From NCBI RefSeq assembly GCF_016526145.1, contig NZ_JADDUE010000005.1, positions 390,808-454,807 of the forward strand: DNA of 64,000 nt. Direction: 5' to 3'. Position 1 is the stretch's first letter, and every line of letters begins with the position of its first letter. The position numbers and the translations under genes were made by a program. Shown piece after piece: positions 10,189 through 18,891 of this stretch. This stretch comes from Saccharopolyspora galaxeae. GTDB lineage: Bacteria > Actinomycetota > Actinomycetes > Mycobacteriales > Pseudonocardiaceae. Under the pieces are notes generated by a model. It was not told the DNA's origin, made no database searches, and saw nothing but the letters and a program-made list of their open reading frames with translations.

Positions 10189-10767
10189 TCAGCCCGTTTG
10201 CCGGTCCCGACGCCTGCGGGACAGCTCGTCATCGACGGGCTCTTCGGGGTCGGCGGTGTCGGCTCTTTCCGCCGGGAACTCGTGGATGGTGCCGGTGATC
10301 TCCCGCATCGCACCGCTGACCGCGATGCCGAACACGCCCTGCCCGCCCTGCAGCAGGTCGACGACCTCTTCCGCGGAGGTGCACTCGTAGACCGTGGTGC
10401 CGTCGCTGAACAACGTGATCTTCGCCAGGTCGCGCACCCCGCGGCCGCGCAGGTGCTCCACCGCCAGCCGGATGTTGTGCAACGAGACCCCGGTGTCCAG
10501 CAGCCGCTTGACCACCTTGAGCACCAGGATGTCCTTGAACGAGTACAACCGCTGCGAGCCCGAACCGGCCGCGCTGCGGATGGACGGGCCGACCAGCTTG
10601 GTCCTGGCCCAGTAGTCGAGCTGCCGGTAGGTGATTCCGGCGATCTGGCAGGCCGCGGGTCCGCGGTAGCCGACGAGTTCATCCGGCAGCGCTGGATCCG
10701 GCAACGCGGGGTCGGCCATCGGTTCCGGCTGCTGCGCGAAATCTTCGCCGGGTGCTCGCTCCACCAC
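10189..10767 (-). CDS. MerR-family regulator, Rv1830-like
   Basis: 192 aa. The winged-helix region GYRGPAACQIAGITYRQLDYWARTKLV is followed by the invariant-looking block SAAGSGSQRLYSFKDILVLKVVKRLLDTG and a long C-terminal segment with LFSDGTTVYECTSAEEVVDLLQGGQGVFGIAVSGAMREI. By recall this matches the actinobacterial Rv1830-type regulator in the gcvH-garA neighbourhood. The start was placed at GTG 10767, 5 nt after GGGGAGG; a GTG 24 nt upstream also exists. No ligand-binding cysteines typical of metal-sensing MerR proteins are evident. Target genes unknown, possibly local. Confidence 0.88.
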   Translation of the reverse strand: MVERAPGEDFAQQPEPMADPALPDPALPDELVGYRGPAACQIAGITYRQLDYWARTKLVGPSIRSAAGSGSQRLYSFKDILVLKVVKRLLDTGVSLHNIRLAVEHLRGRGVRDLAKITLFSDGTTVYECTSAEEVVDLLQGGQGVFGIAVSGAMREITGTIHEFPAERADTADPEEPVDDELSRRRRDRQTG

Positions 10768-11008
10768 GCCTGCCTCCCCTCGTCCGGCCACCGGGGCCGG
10801 CGAACCACCGGGAACCGCACCGGGCGGCTGCCGCCCCGGAGCTCCCGCGACCGGGCCGCGAGCGCCCGACCTGGAAAATCACATCGGAGCAATTCGCGTT
10901 GCAACGACGGTAAGCCCACCCCGTGGGCGGGTCAACGCGACGCGCGGACGCACCCCCGCCGGGCGGACACCCCACCGGGAATTCCCCGCCACCGGGCCGG
11001 AAATGCGA

Positions 11009-11041
11009 ACGGCTCCCGTGCCTCTCGGCAGCGGGAGCCGT
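11009..11041 (-). terminator. Hairpin terminator after the DUF151 gene
   Basis: Perfect 10-bp inverted repeat ACGGCTCCCG / CGGGAGCCGT with a 13-nt loop, 18 nt past the minus-strand stop of the DUF151 gene. It implies that the MerR gene downstream has its own promoter. Confidence 0.75.
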
Positions 11042-11059
11042 CGTGGCGCACCGGGGCGG

Positions 11060-11536
11060 TCAGGTATCCGCGCCCCGGAAGTCCTCCGGCGAGACCGAGT
11101 CCAGGAACTCCCGGAACTTCTCGACCTCGTCCTCCTGCTCGTCCGGGATGATCAGCCCAGCTTCGTCCAGCACCGATTCGTCGGCGTGGATCGGCACCCC
11201 GACCCGCAGCGCCAGCGCGACCGAGTCGCTCGGGCGGGCCGAGACCCGCACGTCCCCGTCGAAGATCAGCTCGGCGAAGAACGTGCCCTCCTGCAGATCG
11301 GTGATCCGCACCTGCTCCAGATCCCGCCCGAGGGCGCCGATGACGTCCTTGAGCAGATCGTGGGTCAGGGGTCTGGCCGGCCGCACACCCTGCTGCTCCA
11401 GCGCGATCGCGGTGGCCTCCACCGATCCGATCCAGATCGGCAAGTACCGCTCACCGTCGGTTTCGCGCAGCAGCAGAATCGGCTGGTTGGCTGGTAGTTC
11501 CACTCGCACGCCGACGACGCGCATCTCGCTGCTCAT
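11060..11536 (-). CDS. DUF151 bifunctional nuclease-like protein (Rv1829-like)
   Basis: 158 aa. The fold-typical sequence MRVVGVRVELPANQPILLLRETDGERYLPIWIGSVEATAIALEQQG is followed by RPLTHDLLKDVIGALG, the acidic pocket and SARPSDSVALALRVGVPIHADESVL. DUF151/BFN proteins are compact; plant homologues have DNase/RNase activity, while the bacterial role is unclear. The start was put at ATG 11536, with a GGAGGAGG about 10 nt upstream; the long in-frame extension to 11905 is Arg-rich and does not look coding. In mycobacteria this gene lies between two MerR genes next to garA; only one MerR is seen here. Confidence 0.88.
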   Translation of the reverse strand: MSSEMRVVGVRVELPANQPILLLRETDGERYLPIWIGSVEATAIALEQQGVRPARPLTHDLLKDVIGALGRDLEQVRITDLQEGTFFAELIFDGDVRVSARPSDSVALALRVGVPIHADESVLDEAGLIIPDEQEDEVEKFREFLDSVSPEDFRGADT

Positions 11537-12062
11537 CGTCTCATCGCCTCCTCCAGCGCGCCGAAGCGTGACATCCTTGGTCGAGGATCGCGCACCGACG
11601 CCTCCGACGCTACCCGCGATACGGCGGACACGCCTACCACTGGCCATCGCCTCCGGCCGGATTTTCCGCTCGCTGAACGGCTTTTTCCGGTTCGTACCGC
11701 CTGCTCGCCGGACCGCGCGCGAACGCCGGTGCCGCCGGTGCAGGCCCTTGTTCGTCGACCGACTCCGGTTCCGCTCGCCGGTGCCGTTCGCGATGCTGCC
11801 GAGATCGTTCGCCCGCTGCGGGCTCCGGGCGAACGGGGAGTTCCCGCGCCCTGCCGGTTGCTGCAGCGCAACGACGCCCACAGCAACGATACACCGCAGC
11901 CCCAACGGCCAACCGCTGGTCAGAGCCTCGCGGAGGGCATCGGGCGAGGACGGACCGGCGGCTCCGCACCCGGCGATCGGATGATCGCCTCCGGTGCCGC
12001 GATCGGACGATCGCCTCGGATGCCGTCGGGGCGGCGCCCCGTCGCGGAACGGCCGCGGACCT
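11537..12062. other. Non-coding gap between garA and the DUF151 gene, with tandem palindromes
   Basis: 526 bp with no convincing gene. The open frames on either strand are Arg/Ser/Pro-rich with no recognisable domain. In the corresponding mycobacterial and corynebacterial loci a MerR regulator (Rv1828/FtsR type) follows garA; I cannot find one here in any frame. The garA-proximal end holds two tandem palindromes (see separate entry). Confidence 0.6.
11973..12014. repeat. Two tandem 16-bp palindromes, GCGATCGGAYGATCGC
   Basis: GCGATC-GGAT-GATCGC at 11973-11988 and GCGATC-GGAC-GATCGC at 11999-12014 are perfect 6-bp inverted repeats with 4-nt spacers, set exactly 26 bp apart inside a 26-bp tandem duplication (11973-12024). 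They lie about 50 bp downstream of garA and 440 bp upstream of the DUF151 gene. They could be a dimeric-regulator operator pair or RNA hairpins at the garA 3' end. Confidence 0.7.
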
Positions 12063-12524
12063 TCAGCGTCCCTGGCCGCCGTCGATCGGCCCGGTCAGGA
12101 ACACCAGCCGGAACTTGCCGATCTGCACCTCGTCGCCGTTGGCCAGCACCGAGGTGTCCACCGGTTCCCGGTTGACGTAGGTCCCGTTCAAGCTGCCCAC
12201 GTCCACGACGACGAAGTCGCTGCCCTCGCGCCGGAACTCGGCGTGGCGACGGGAAACGGTGACGTCGTCGAGGAATATGTCGCTGTCGGGGTGCCGACCC
12301 GAGCTGGTGGTCTCCCGGTCGAGCAGGAATCGCGACCCCGCGTTCGGGCCGCGCTTGACCACCAGCAGGGCGGACCCGGCGGGCAGCGCGTCGACTCCGG
12401 AGGCCGCAGGCTCCGGAGCCGCACTCTCGGTGCTCTCCGATTCCGACAGGAACGGCCTGAAGACCGAGGTGGTCTCCGGTGACTGCTCCGGCGGAACGCC
12501 GCCGGGCCCGTCGTTCTGGCTCAC
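12063..12524 (-). CDS. garA: FHA-domain regulator GarA
   Basis: 153 aa. The N-terminal segment carries ETTSVFRPF with Thr18/Thr19, the pair phosphorylated by PknG/PknB-type kinases in GarA/OdhI. An acidic linker and one FHA domain (~residues 60-140) follow, with GRHPDSDIFLDDVTVSRRHA and GSLNGTYVN, the phosphothreonine-binding residues. Unphosphorylated GarA binds and inhibits 2-oxoglutarate dehydrogenase and modulates glutamate metabolism; phosphorylation makes its own FHA domain close on the tail. The GTG start has GAGGAG about 8 nt upstream; the open frame extending to 13157 reads antisense-like sequence across gcvH. It lies just downstream of gcvH, as in mycobacteria. Confidence 0.95.
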   Translation of the reverse strand: MSQNDGPGGVPPEQSPETTSVFRPFLSESESTESAAPEPAASGVDALPAGSALLVVKRGPNAGSRFLLDRETTSSGRHPDSDIFLDDVTVSRRHAEFRREGSDFVVVDVGSLNGTYVNREPVDTSVLANGDEVQIGKFRLVFLTGPIDGGQGR

Positions 12525-12639
12525 CTGAGCTCTCCTCTGCGCGGATGGGTCGTGCAAGTGCGTTCCAACGTACCGCGCCGTTCCAGGTGGCAGACGCGGG
12601 AGTCCCACAACGATCCGGCCGCGGTGCGGAGATCGACGA

Positions 12640-13023
12640 TCATGCCTGGTCGATGACGGCTTGGTAGTCCTCCGGGCCGAGCAGCGCGTCCGGCGCCGCC
12701 GGGTCGGCCAGCTTGATCTCGAGCATCCAGCCGTCGCCGAACGGCGCGGAGTTGACCAGCTCGGGCTGCTCGTCGAGCCGCTCGTTGCGGGCGACGACCT
12801 CGCCGGCGACCGGGGCGTAGATGTCCGAGACGCTCTTGGTCGACTCCACCTCGCCGATGCCGCCACCGGCCTGCACCGCCTCGCCCGCATCGGGCAGCTG
12901 GACGAACACCACGTCGCCGAGCTGCTGCTGGGCGTAGTCGGTGATGCCGACCCGGACGGTGTCCTCGCCGGTGCGCAGCACCCACTCGTGGTCTTCGGTG
13001 TACTTGATCCCTTCCGGGGCCAC
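12640..13023 (-). CDS. gcvH: Glycine cleavage system H protein
   Basis: 127 aa, normal length. The lipoylation site is Lys63 in VESTKSVSDIYAPVAGEV, preceded by the typical GITDYAQQQLGDVVFVQLP. It carries the aminomethyl group from GcvP to GcvT on its lipoyl arm. The GTG start at 13023 has GAAGGCGGG upstream. It is followed by garA on the same strand, about 115 nt downstream, the order seen in mycobacteria. Confidence 0.97.
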   Translation of the reverse strand: MAPEGIKYTEDHEWVLRTGEDTVRVGITDYAQQQLGDVVFVQLPDAGEAVQAGGGIGEVESTKSVSDIYAPVAGEVVARNERLDEQPELVNSAPFGDGWMLEIKLADPAAPDALLGPEDYQAVIDQA

Positions 13024-13214
13024 TTGGGTCCCGCCTTCCTGGTCGCTCGGCCGACGGGACTTCGCAGCGCCTCCGCCTCACCCGCGATGATCGCCGCGGG
13101 CGCCGCGAGCCTAGGTCGAGGTCGCAGCGGACCGCAAGGCAGCCGCGACGTGATCAACTCCGCAGCGCGGGTGACACCGGCAGCGCACGCGCACCGCGGC
13201 CGGGTGCGCCGCGG

Positions 13215-14069
13215 TCAGGTCCGGTTCGATCTGGCCAGCCGCACGGTCGCGAAGACCTGGATCAGGTACAGCACACCGGCCCACACGTACAGCACGCCGC
13301 CCCAGCCGGTGAAGGCGTACGCCAGCGGGCGCACGACCTGCTCGAACGCGAAGTCCTCCTGCACCAGCAGCAACAGCGGGAACGCGTACATCAGGCAGAA
13401 GGTCGCGGCCTTGCCGAGGTAGTGCACCTCGGGCGGCTCGAACCCGTGCCAGCGCAGCACCGGCAAGCACAGCGTCAGCACCACGTCGCGGCCGATCAGC
13501 GCCACCGCGGCCCACCACGGGATCACGTCCCGGAGCACGAAGGCGATCAGCGTCGCGACGATGTAGAGCCGGTCGGCACCCGGGTCGAGCAGCTCGCCGA
13601 CGCGGCTGTACTGGTTCAGCCAGCGGGCGAGCTTGCCGTCGAGCCAGTCGGTGGCCCCGCTGATCACCAGCACCAGCAGGGCAAGCAGGTCCTGCTGCGG
13701 CCCCAGCAGCAGCCAGAGGAACAGCGGGACACCGGCCAGGCGCAGCACGCTGAGCAGGTTCGGCCAGGTCAGCCAGGGATCGTCCCAGACGTTCGCGGCG
13801 ACCTCTTTGATGTGCGCGATGCCGGGATCGGGCGGGGCTGCGGTTTCGGCGTCATCCGGACCGGACGAATCCGCCGGTTGCTGCGCGGAGTCCTCCGGCG
13901 GTTGCTGCGCGGCTGCTTGCTCGCCTGGTTCGGGATGCTCGCGCGCTTCGGGGTGCTCGCTCGGTTCCGGTCGGTCCGGAGCCGGATGCCGGGACGGTTC
14001 CGGGGGCACGGAATCCTGCGCCCCACCCCGGCCACGCGGTCCGGCCGTGGTGCCGTCGGCGTCCTGCAC
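13215..14069 (-). CDS. CDP-alcohol phosphatidyltransferase family membrane protein
   Basis: 284 aa. The complete catalytic motif D-x2-DG-x2-AR-x8-G-x3-D-x3-D is present at about residues 141-167 (begins DWLDGKLAR). Four to five hydrophobic segments follow from residue ~105. The first ~80 residues are a disordered Pro/Glu/His-rich extension with HPEx repeats, unusual for the family. It transfers a phosphatidyl group from CDP-diacylglycerol to an alcohol; PgsA2/cardiolipin-synthase-like proteins occupy this position near gcvH in mycobacteria, but the acceptor cannot be read. Start chosen at GTG 14069 with GGGAGGG upstream; GTGs at 14072 and 14087 are alternatives. Confidence 0.88.
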   Translation of the reverse strand: MQDADGTTAGPRGRGGAQDSVPPEPSRHPAPDRPEPSEHPEAREHPEPGEQAAAQQPPEDSAQQPADSSGPDDAETAAPPDPGIAHIKEVAANVWDDPWLTWPNLLSVLRLAGVPLFLWLLLGPQQDLLALLVLVISGATDWLDGKLARWLNQYSRVGELLDPGADRLYIVATLIAFVLRDVIPWWAAVALIGRDVVLTLCLPVLRWHGFEPPEVHYLGKAATFCLMYAFPLLLLVQEDFAFEQVVRPLAYAFTGWGGVLYVWAGVLYLIQVFATVRLARSNRT

Positions 14070-14231
14070 CACAGCCCTCCCTGACACGGTTGTGCGATCC
14101 GCCGTACGGCGCTCACCTGCGCCTCCGGCCCGATGGACGCTCGGCGTCCACTCGCGTCAGGGTGCCACACGCCCCCGGCACCGGCCGTGGCGGCCGTGGC
14201 TGCGGCGAGCCGGGTGCGCGGGCGGCTCCGT

Positions 14232-14456
14232 TCAGCGACGGGCGTGGCTCCAGCCCCGCCGCTGCAGCTCGGCGTCGGTGAGGAAGCGGGCGCGGCCGCG
14301 GTCGTCGACACCGGCCCAGCGCGCCCGGCCGCCCACGCCTTCGAGGACGAACGAGTGGCCGCCGCTCCACACCACGCTGCTCGGCGTGGTCGGCAGTTCA
14401 CCGGCCCGTCCGGAGCCGTCCGGCCCGGCTTCGCGCACCGTCGTATTCGCACTCAT
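14232..14456 (-). CDS. Small conserved-looking hypothetical protein
   Basis: 74 aa: an N-terminal polar stretch, then VVWSGGHSFVLEGVGGRARWAGVDDRGRARFLTDAELQRRGW. The strand-turn pattern and the C-terminal FLTDAELQRRGW suggest a small beta-rich domain. Codon usage fits its neighbours. ATG at 14456 directly follows a GTG; AGG lies 8 nt upstream. It precedes the phosphatidyltransferase gene on the same strand. I do not recognise a family. Confidence 0.5.
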   Translation of the reverse strand: MSANTTVREAGPDGSGRAGELPTTPSSVVWSGGHSFVLEGVGGRARWAGVDDRGRARFLTDAELQRRGWSHARR

Positions 14457-14459
14457 CAC

Positions 14460-14874
14460 TACCTGGCACCTCCATCACGGTTGTCGGCCGCGCCGCACCC
14501 CGTGTTAGCTCCGCCGCCTCCCCTCCCGGCGAATTCTGTTCCATGGATCACCGGTCATTCGCGCAATTCCGGGCCTGCCGCGCCAAGCGGGCGGGCGAGG
14601 GCGCCGAGCTGCACGAGCCGGTCCGCGCGCCGGTTCGGCGCGGGCGAAGCGGGCGGACCGCTCGTCGCGAGGCCCGCTCGCCGCCGCAGTTCCGCGCACT
14701 CCGGAAGTCCGTTGTGGACGCTTGCCGGGAACGGCGGCACGGGTGCGGTGCCACCCGCGCAACACGGTGCACGGCGGCGGGTATTCCGGCCGGTGGCCGC
14801 AGGTTGTTGGCGCGAACGGGTGCCGTGCGGTAGGACTTCGGCACCTGAACAGCCGCACGTGGGAGGTCGTGGTC
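14460..14874. other. Gene-free intergenic region
   Basis: 415 bp between a minus-strand small ORF and the plus-strand propionyl-CoA synthetase-like gene. Short open frames on both strands are Arg/Ala-rich with no domain pattern. I see no repeat or clear promoter. Confidence 0.5.
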
Positions 14875-16764
14875 ATGGGCGCCTACGCCGACGCGCACCG
14901 GCGCAGTCTGTCCGATCCGGACGGGTTCTGGCTCGATGCCGCCCGCGGCATCGAATGGGACCGGGCACCGGAGCGGGCGCTGGCGGATTCCGGGCGGTGG
15001 TTCGCCGACGGTGTGCTCAACACCTGCTTCAACGCGCTGGACCGGCACGTGCGGGACGGGCACGGCGCGCGGACCGCGGTGATCTGGGACTCCGCGATGG
15101 CAGGCGGGGCGATGGCCGGTGAGCAGCTCAGCTGGAGCTACCAGGAGATGCTGGACCGGGTCGCGCGGTTCGCAGGCGCGTTGCGCTCGCGCGGTGTCGG
15201 CAAGGGCGATCGGGTGATCATCTACCTGCCGATGGTCCCGGAGGCGCTGGTGGCGATGCTGGCCTGCGCGCGGATCGGCGCGGTGCACTCGGTGGTCTTC
15301 GGCGGATTCGCGCCCAAGGAGCTCGCCGCGCGCATCGACGATGCCCAGCCGGCGGTGATCGTGGCCGCCTCCTGCGGACTCGAGCCGAATCGGGTGGTGG
15401 AGTACAAGCCGATCGTCGACGAGGCGCTGCGGATGTCCGAGCACCGGCCCGCGGGCGGTGTGGTGATGTTGCAGCGGCCGCAGTCCCCCGCCGAGCTCGG
15501 CCCGGACGACGTCGATTGGGACGAACTAGTCGCGACGGCCGAACCTGCCGACTGCGTGCCGGTCGCGGCGACCGATCCCCTCTACGTGCTCTACACCTCC
15601 GGCACCACCGGCCGCCCCAAGGGCGTCGTGCGGGACAACGGCGGGCACGCGGTGGCGCTGCACTGGTCGATGGGCGCGATCTACGACATCGGGCCCGGCG
15701 ACGTGTTCTGGACGGCCTCCGACGTGGGCTGGGTCGTCGGGCACACCTACATCGTGTACGCACCGCTGCTGGCCGGGGCGACCACGGTGGTCTACGAGGG
15801 CAAGCCGGTGGGCACGCCGGATGCCGGTGCGTTCTGGCGCGTGATCTCCGAGCACCGGGTGAAGGCGCTGTTCACCGCACCGACCGCGTTCCGCGCGATC
15901 AAGCGGGTCGATCCGGAGGCTCGGGAGCTCGACCGCTACGACGTCTCCAGCCTGCAGACCCTGTTCCTGGCAGGCGAGCGGCTGGATCCCGAGACGTACC
16001 AGTGGGCCGTGGACCGGCTGCGGATTCCGGTGATCGACCACTGGTGGCAGACCGAGACGGGCTGGCCGATCTGCGCGAACCTGCGCGGGCTGGAGCCGAT
16101 GCCGGTCAAGCCGGGTTCGCCGACCGTGCCGGTGCCCGGTTTCGACGTCCGGGTGCTGGACCAGTCCGGGCAGCAGGCGCCTGCCGGGACCGAGGGCGCG
16201 ATCTGCATCAAGCAGCCGCTGCCGCCGGGGATGCTGCCGACGTTGTGGAACGACGACGCGCGGTTCCACGAGTCGTACATGTCCCGCTACCCCGGCTACT
16301 ACCGCACCGGCGACAGCGGCTACATCGACGAGGACGGCTACGTGTTCGTCATGGGACGCACCGACGACGTGATCAACGTGGCCGGGCACCGGTTGTCGAC
16401 GGGTTCGATCGAGGCGGTGCTGGCGGGGCACCCGGCGGTGGCCGAATGCGCGGTGATCGGGGTGCACGACCCGCTGAAGGGCCAGGTGCCGCGCGGATTC
16501 GTGGTGCTCAAGTCCGGCGTGGAGATCGACGACGAGACGCTGCGCGCGGAGCTGGTCGCCGCGGTGCGCGAGCAGATCGGGCCGGTGGCGGCGTTCCGCG
16601 ACGTCGACGTGGTGGACGGGCTGCCGAAGACGCGCTCCGGCAAGATCCTGCGCAAGTCGATGCGCGAGATCGCCGACACCGGCGACGCGAAGGTTCCCTC
16701 GACGATCGAGGACCCGGCGGTGCTGGACGGCTTGCGCGGAGCGCTGCGCGGTCGGCGGGAGTGA
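14875..16764 (+). CDS. prpE: Propionyl-CoA synthetase-like acyl-CoA ligase
   Basis: 629 aa, the usual PrpE length. Motifs: YTSGTTGRPKGVVRDNGGHAV, the ACS/PrpE-typical TASDVGWVVGHTYIVYAPLL, WWQTETGWPI, YRTGDSGYIDEDGYVFVMGRTDDVINVAGHRLSTG and the catalytic Lys in KTRSGKILRKSM (the target of GNAT acetylation in this family). It activates propionate (possibly also acetate or other short acids) to the CoA thioester via the acyl-AMP. The start ATG 14875 follows GGGAGG by 8 nt. DNGGHAV rather than the acetyl-CoA synthetase equivalent favours PrpE over Acs. It stands alone, without methylcitrate genes. Confidence 0.87.
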   Translation: MGAYADAHRRSLSDPDGFWLDAARGIEWDRAPERALADSGRWFADGVLNTCFNALDRHVRDGHGARTAVIWDSAMAGGAMAGEQLSWSYQEMLDRVARFAGALRSRGVGKGDRVIIYLPMVPEALVAMLACARIGAVHSVVFGGFAPKELAARIDDAQPAVIVAASCGLEPNRVVEYKPIVDEALRMSEHRPAGGVVMLQRPQSPAELGPDDVDWDELVATAEPADCVPVAATDPLYVLYTSGTTGRPKGVVRDNGGHAVALHWSMGAIYDIGPGDVFWTASDVGWVVGHTYIVYAPLLAGATTVVYEGKPVGTPDAGAFWRVISEHRVKALFTAPTAFRAIKRVDPEARELDRYDVSSLQTLFLAGERLDPETYQWAVDRLRIPVIDHWWQTETGWPICANLRGLEPMPVKPGSPTVPVPGFDVRVLDQSGQQAPAGTEGAICIKQPLPPGMLPTLWNDDARFHESYMSRYPGYYRTGDSGYIDEDGYVFVMGRTDDVINVAGHRLSTGSIEAVLAGHPAVAECAVIGVHDPLKGQVPRGFVVLKSGVEIDDETLRAELVAAVREQIGPVAAFRDVDVVDGLPKTRSGKILRKSMREIADTGDAKVPSTIEDPAVLDGLRGALRGRRE

Positions 16765-16881
16765 GCCTGCGCTGATCGTGCGGGCCGGCTCGGTGCCCGA
16801 TACGTCCGTTCGGCCGCTCCCGGCGGCGGATCGTGGTCTATACCTTTGGTCTCCACGATCTTCCGAGCCGGGAGCGAGCCG

Positions 16882-18456
16882 ATGAACCACTTCCCGATCG
16901 AGTTCCCGCGGCGTGCGGCGATGGCCCTGTTCGGCGGCGCCGTCGCGGCGGGCGCGCTGGGCGCCGCACCATCCGCACGTGCGGCGCAGGGATCTCGGAT
17001 GCAGCAGGTGATCCCGGTGCCGGAGTCGGTGCGGGAGGCGCCGGGCGTGCGCTTCGAGCTGGGGCCGGACAGCGCGATCGGCGCGGACCCGGCGGCCGCA
17101 GGGGTCGCCGAGTACCTCGCGGGTGTGCTGCGCCCGGCGACCGGCTACGCCTTGCCGACCGGCGAACGGGGCGATCTCGTGCTGCGCCTCGATGACGCGG
17201 GGCTCGGCCAAGCCGGATACCGCCTCGAAGTCACCGCCGAAACCGTCACGTTGCGCGCGGGAACGCCCGAGGGGCTGTTCAACGGCGTGCAGACGCTGCG
17301 GCAGCTGCTGCCTCCGCAGATCGAGAGCGCGGACCCGCAGCCCGGGCCGTGGCCGATCCCGGGCGGTGCGATCGCCGACCGGCCCCGGTTCGGCCACCGC
17401 GCGGCGATGCTCGACGTGGCGCGGCACTTCTTCGGCGTCGAGCAGGTCAAGCGCTACATCGACCAGATCGCGCGCTACAAGATCAACTTTCTGCACCTGC
17501 ACCTGAGCGACGACCAGGGCTGGCGCATCGAGATCGAGTCCTGGCCGCGGCTGACCGAGCACGGCGGCAGCACCGAGGTCGGCGGCGGCCCCGGCGGCTT
17601 CTACACCCAGCAGGACTACGCCGAGATCGTGCGCTACGCCGCTTCGCGGCACATCACGATCGTCCCCGAGATCGACGTTCCGGGGCACACCAACGCCGCG
17701 TTGTCGTCCTACGCGGAGCTCAACTGCGACGGTGTGGCGCCGCCGCTCTACACCGGCATCGAGGTCGGGTTCAGCTCGCTGTGCGTGGACAAGGACATCT
17801 CGTACCGGTTCCTGGACGAGGTGATCGGCGAGATCGCCGCGCTCACGCCCGGCCCCTACCTGCACATCGGCGGTGACGAGGCGGACGCGACGACCGACGA
17901 GCAGTACCGGGCGTTCATGCGCCGCGCGCTGCCGATCTTGCGCGCGCACGGCAAGACCGTCGTCGGCTGGCACGAGTACGCCAAGGCGACACCGCAGAAT
18001 CCGGCGGTCGTGCAGTACTGGGGAACCGATCCCGCCGACCCGGAGGCGGCCGAGGTCGCGGCCGCCGCCGCGCGTGGCAGCAAGATCCTCATGTCGCCCG
18101 CGAACAGGTCCTACCTGGACATGAAGTACGACGAGTCGACCGAACTCGGCCTGAACTGGGCCGGCTACGTCGAAGTCGCCGACGCCTACGGCTGGGACCC
18201 GGCCGCGCACCTGCAGGGCGTCGGCGAGGAGTCCGTGCTCGGCGTGGAAGCACCGATCTGGACCGAGACGCTGGAGAACTCCGCGCACCTGGAGGTGATG
18301 GCGTTCCCCCGGCTGCCCGCGATCGCCGAACTCGGCTGGTCCCCTGCCGCGACGCACGACTGGGAGTCGTTCCGGGCGCGGCTGGCCGCGCAAGCACCGC
18401 GCTGGGAGGCGGCGGGCATCGGGTTCACCCGCTCCCCGCAGCTCCCGTGGCCGTGA
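16882..18456 (+). CDS. Secreted beta-N-acetylhexosaminidase (GH20)
   Basis: 524 aa. The N-terminus has a Tat-like signal (FPRRAAMALFGGAVAAGALG, cleaved near APSARA-A). A GH20b-type domain follows, then the TIM-barrel catalytic domain from ~residue 165 (PRFGHRAAMLDVARHFF). The paired catalytic residues are Asp332-Glu333 in LHIGGDEAD, and WTETLENSAHLEVMAFPR supplies the family C-terminal motif. It should release terminal GlcNAc/GalNAc from chitooligosaccharides or glycans outside the cell. The ATG at 16882 has GGGAGCGAG upstream; an earlier in-frame start at 16846 would bury the signal peptide. Confidence 0.92.
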   Translation: MNHFPIEFPRRAAMALFGGAVAAGALGAAPSARAAQGSRMQQVIPVPESVREAPGVRFELGPDSAIGADPAAAGVAEYLAGVLRPATGYALPTGERGDLVLRLDDAGLGQAGYRLEVTAETVTLRAGTPEGLFNGVQTLRQLLPPQIESADPQPGPWPIPGGAIADRPRFGHRAAMLDVARHFFGVEQVKRYIDQIARYKINFLHLHLSDDQGWRIEIESWPRLTEHGGSTEVGGGPGGFYTQQDYAEIVRYAASRHITIVPEIDVPGHTNAALSSYAELNCDGVAPPLYTGIEVGFSSLCVDKDISYRFLDEVIGEIAALTPGPYLHIGGDEADATTDEQYRAFMRRALPILRAHGKTVVGWHEYAKATPQNPAVVQYWGTDPADPEAAEVAAAAARGSKILMSPANRSYLDMKYDESTELGLNWAGYVEVADAYGWDPAAHLQGVGEESVLGVEAPIWTETLENSAHLEVMAFPRLPAIAELGWSPAATHDWESFRARLAAQAPRWEAAGIGFTRSPQLPWP

Positions 18457-18457
18457 G

Positions 18458-18484
18458 CGGGTGCGGCCGGGCGGGCCGCACCCG
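18458..18484. terminator. Bidirectional hairpin terminator
   Basis: Perfect 11-bp inverted repeat CGGGTGCGGCC / GGCCGCACCCG with a 5-nt loop in the 42-bp space between the convergent hexosaminidase and DUF779 genes. It can serve both. Confidence 0.8.
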
Positions 18485-18498
18485 AGCAAACGGGTGGT

Positions 18499-18891
18499 TC
18501 AGTGCGAACCCAGCGCGGCCCATTCCTCGTCGGTGAACAGCCGCGAGCGGATCAGGAAGCGCACGCCTTCGGGCGCCTCCAGGGAGAAACCACTGCCCCG
18601 CCCCTGCACGACGTCGATGGTCAGGTGGGTGTGCTGCCAGTACTCGTATTGCGGGCCGGACATCCACACCGGGACCGGATTCGGCGCGCCGTCCTCGTCG
18701 TCCACGGCCAGATCGCCGAGATGCACGTCGGACGCTCCGGTGCGGAACTCGCCCTGCGGGTAGCACATCGGTGCGCTGCCGTCGCAGCAGCCGCCGCTCT
18801 GGTGGAACATCACCTGGCCGTGCTCGCCGCGGAGGCGGCGGATCAGCTCCGCCGCCTCCGGCGTCACGGCCACTCGGCCGGGCTCGTCCAT
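18499..18891 (-). CDS. DUF779 protein
   Basis: 130 aa. Cys-rich N-terminal core HGQVMFHQSGGCCDGSAPMCYPQGEF followed by DVHLGDL, WMSGPQYEYWQHTHLTIDVVQGRGSGFSLEAPEG and an acidic end. This is the DUF779 family, commonly encoded directly after an AldA/ExaC-type aldehyde dehydrogenase. The CC and C residues with His look like a metal or redox site. The ATG overlaps the aldehyde dehydrogenase stop by one base (TGATG), so the two are co-translated. Biochemical role unknown. Confidence 0.87.
   Translation of the reverse strand: MDEPGRVAVTPEAAELIRRLRGEHGQVMFHQSGGCCDGSAPMCYPQGEFRTGASDVHLGDLAVDDEDGAPNPVPVWMSGPQYEYWQHTHLTIDVVQGRGSGFSLEAPEGVRFLIRSRLFTDEEWAALGSH

Noticed and set aside
11537..11905. N-terminal extension of the DUF151 protein
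   Set aside because: In-frame but Arg/Ser-rich; the domain begins right after the ATG at 11536.
15526..18489. Minus-strand open frame of about 990 codons
   Set aside because: Opposite the PrpE-like and GH20 genes; no motifs and no ribosome site.
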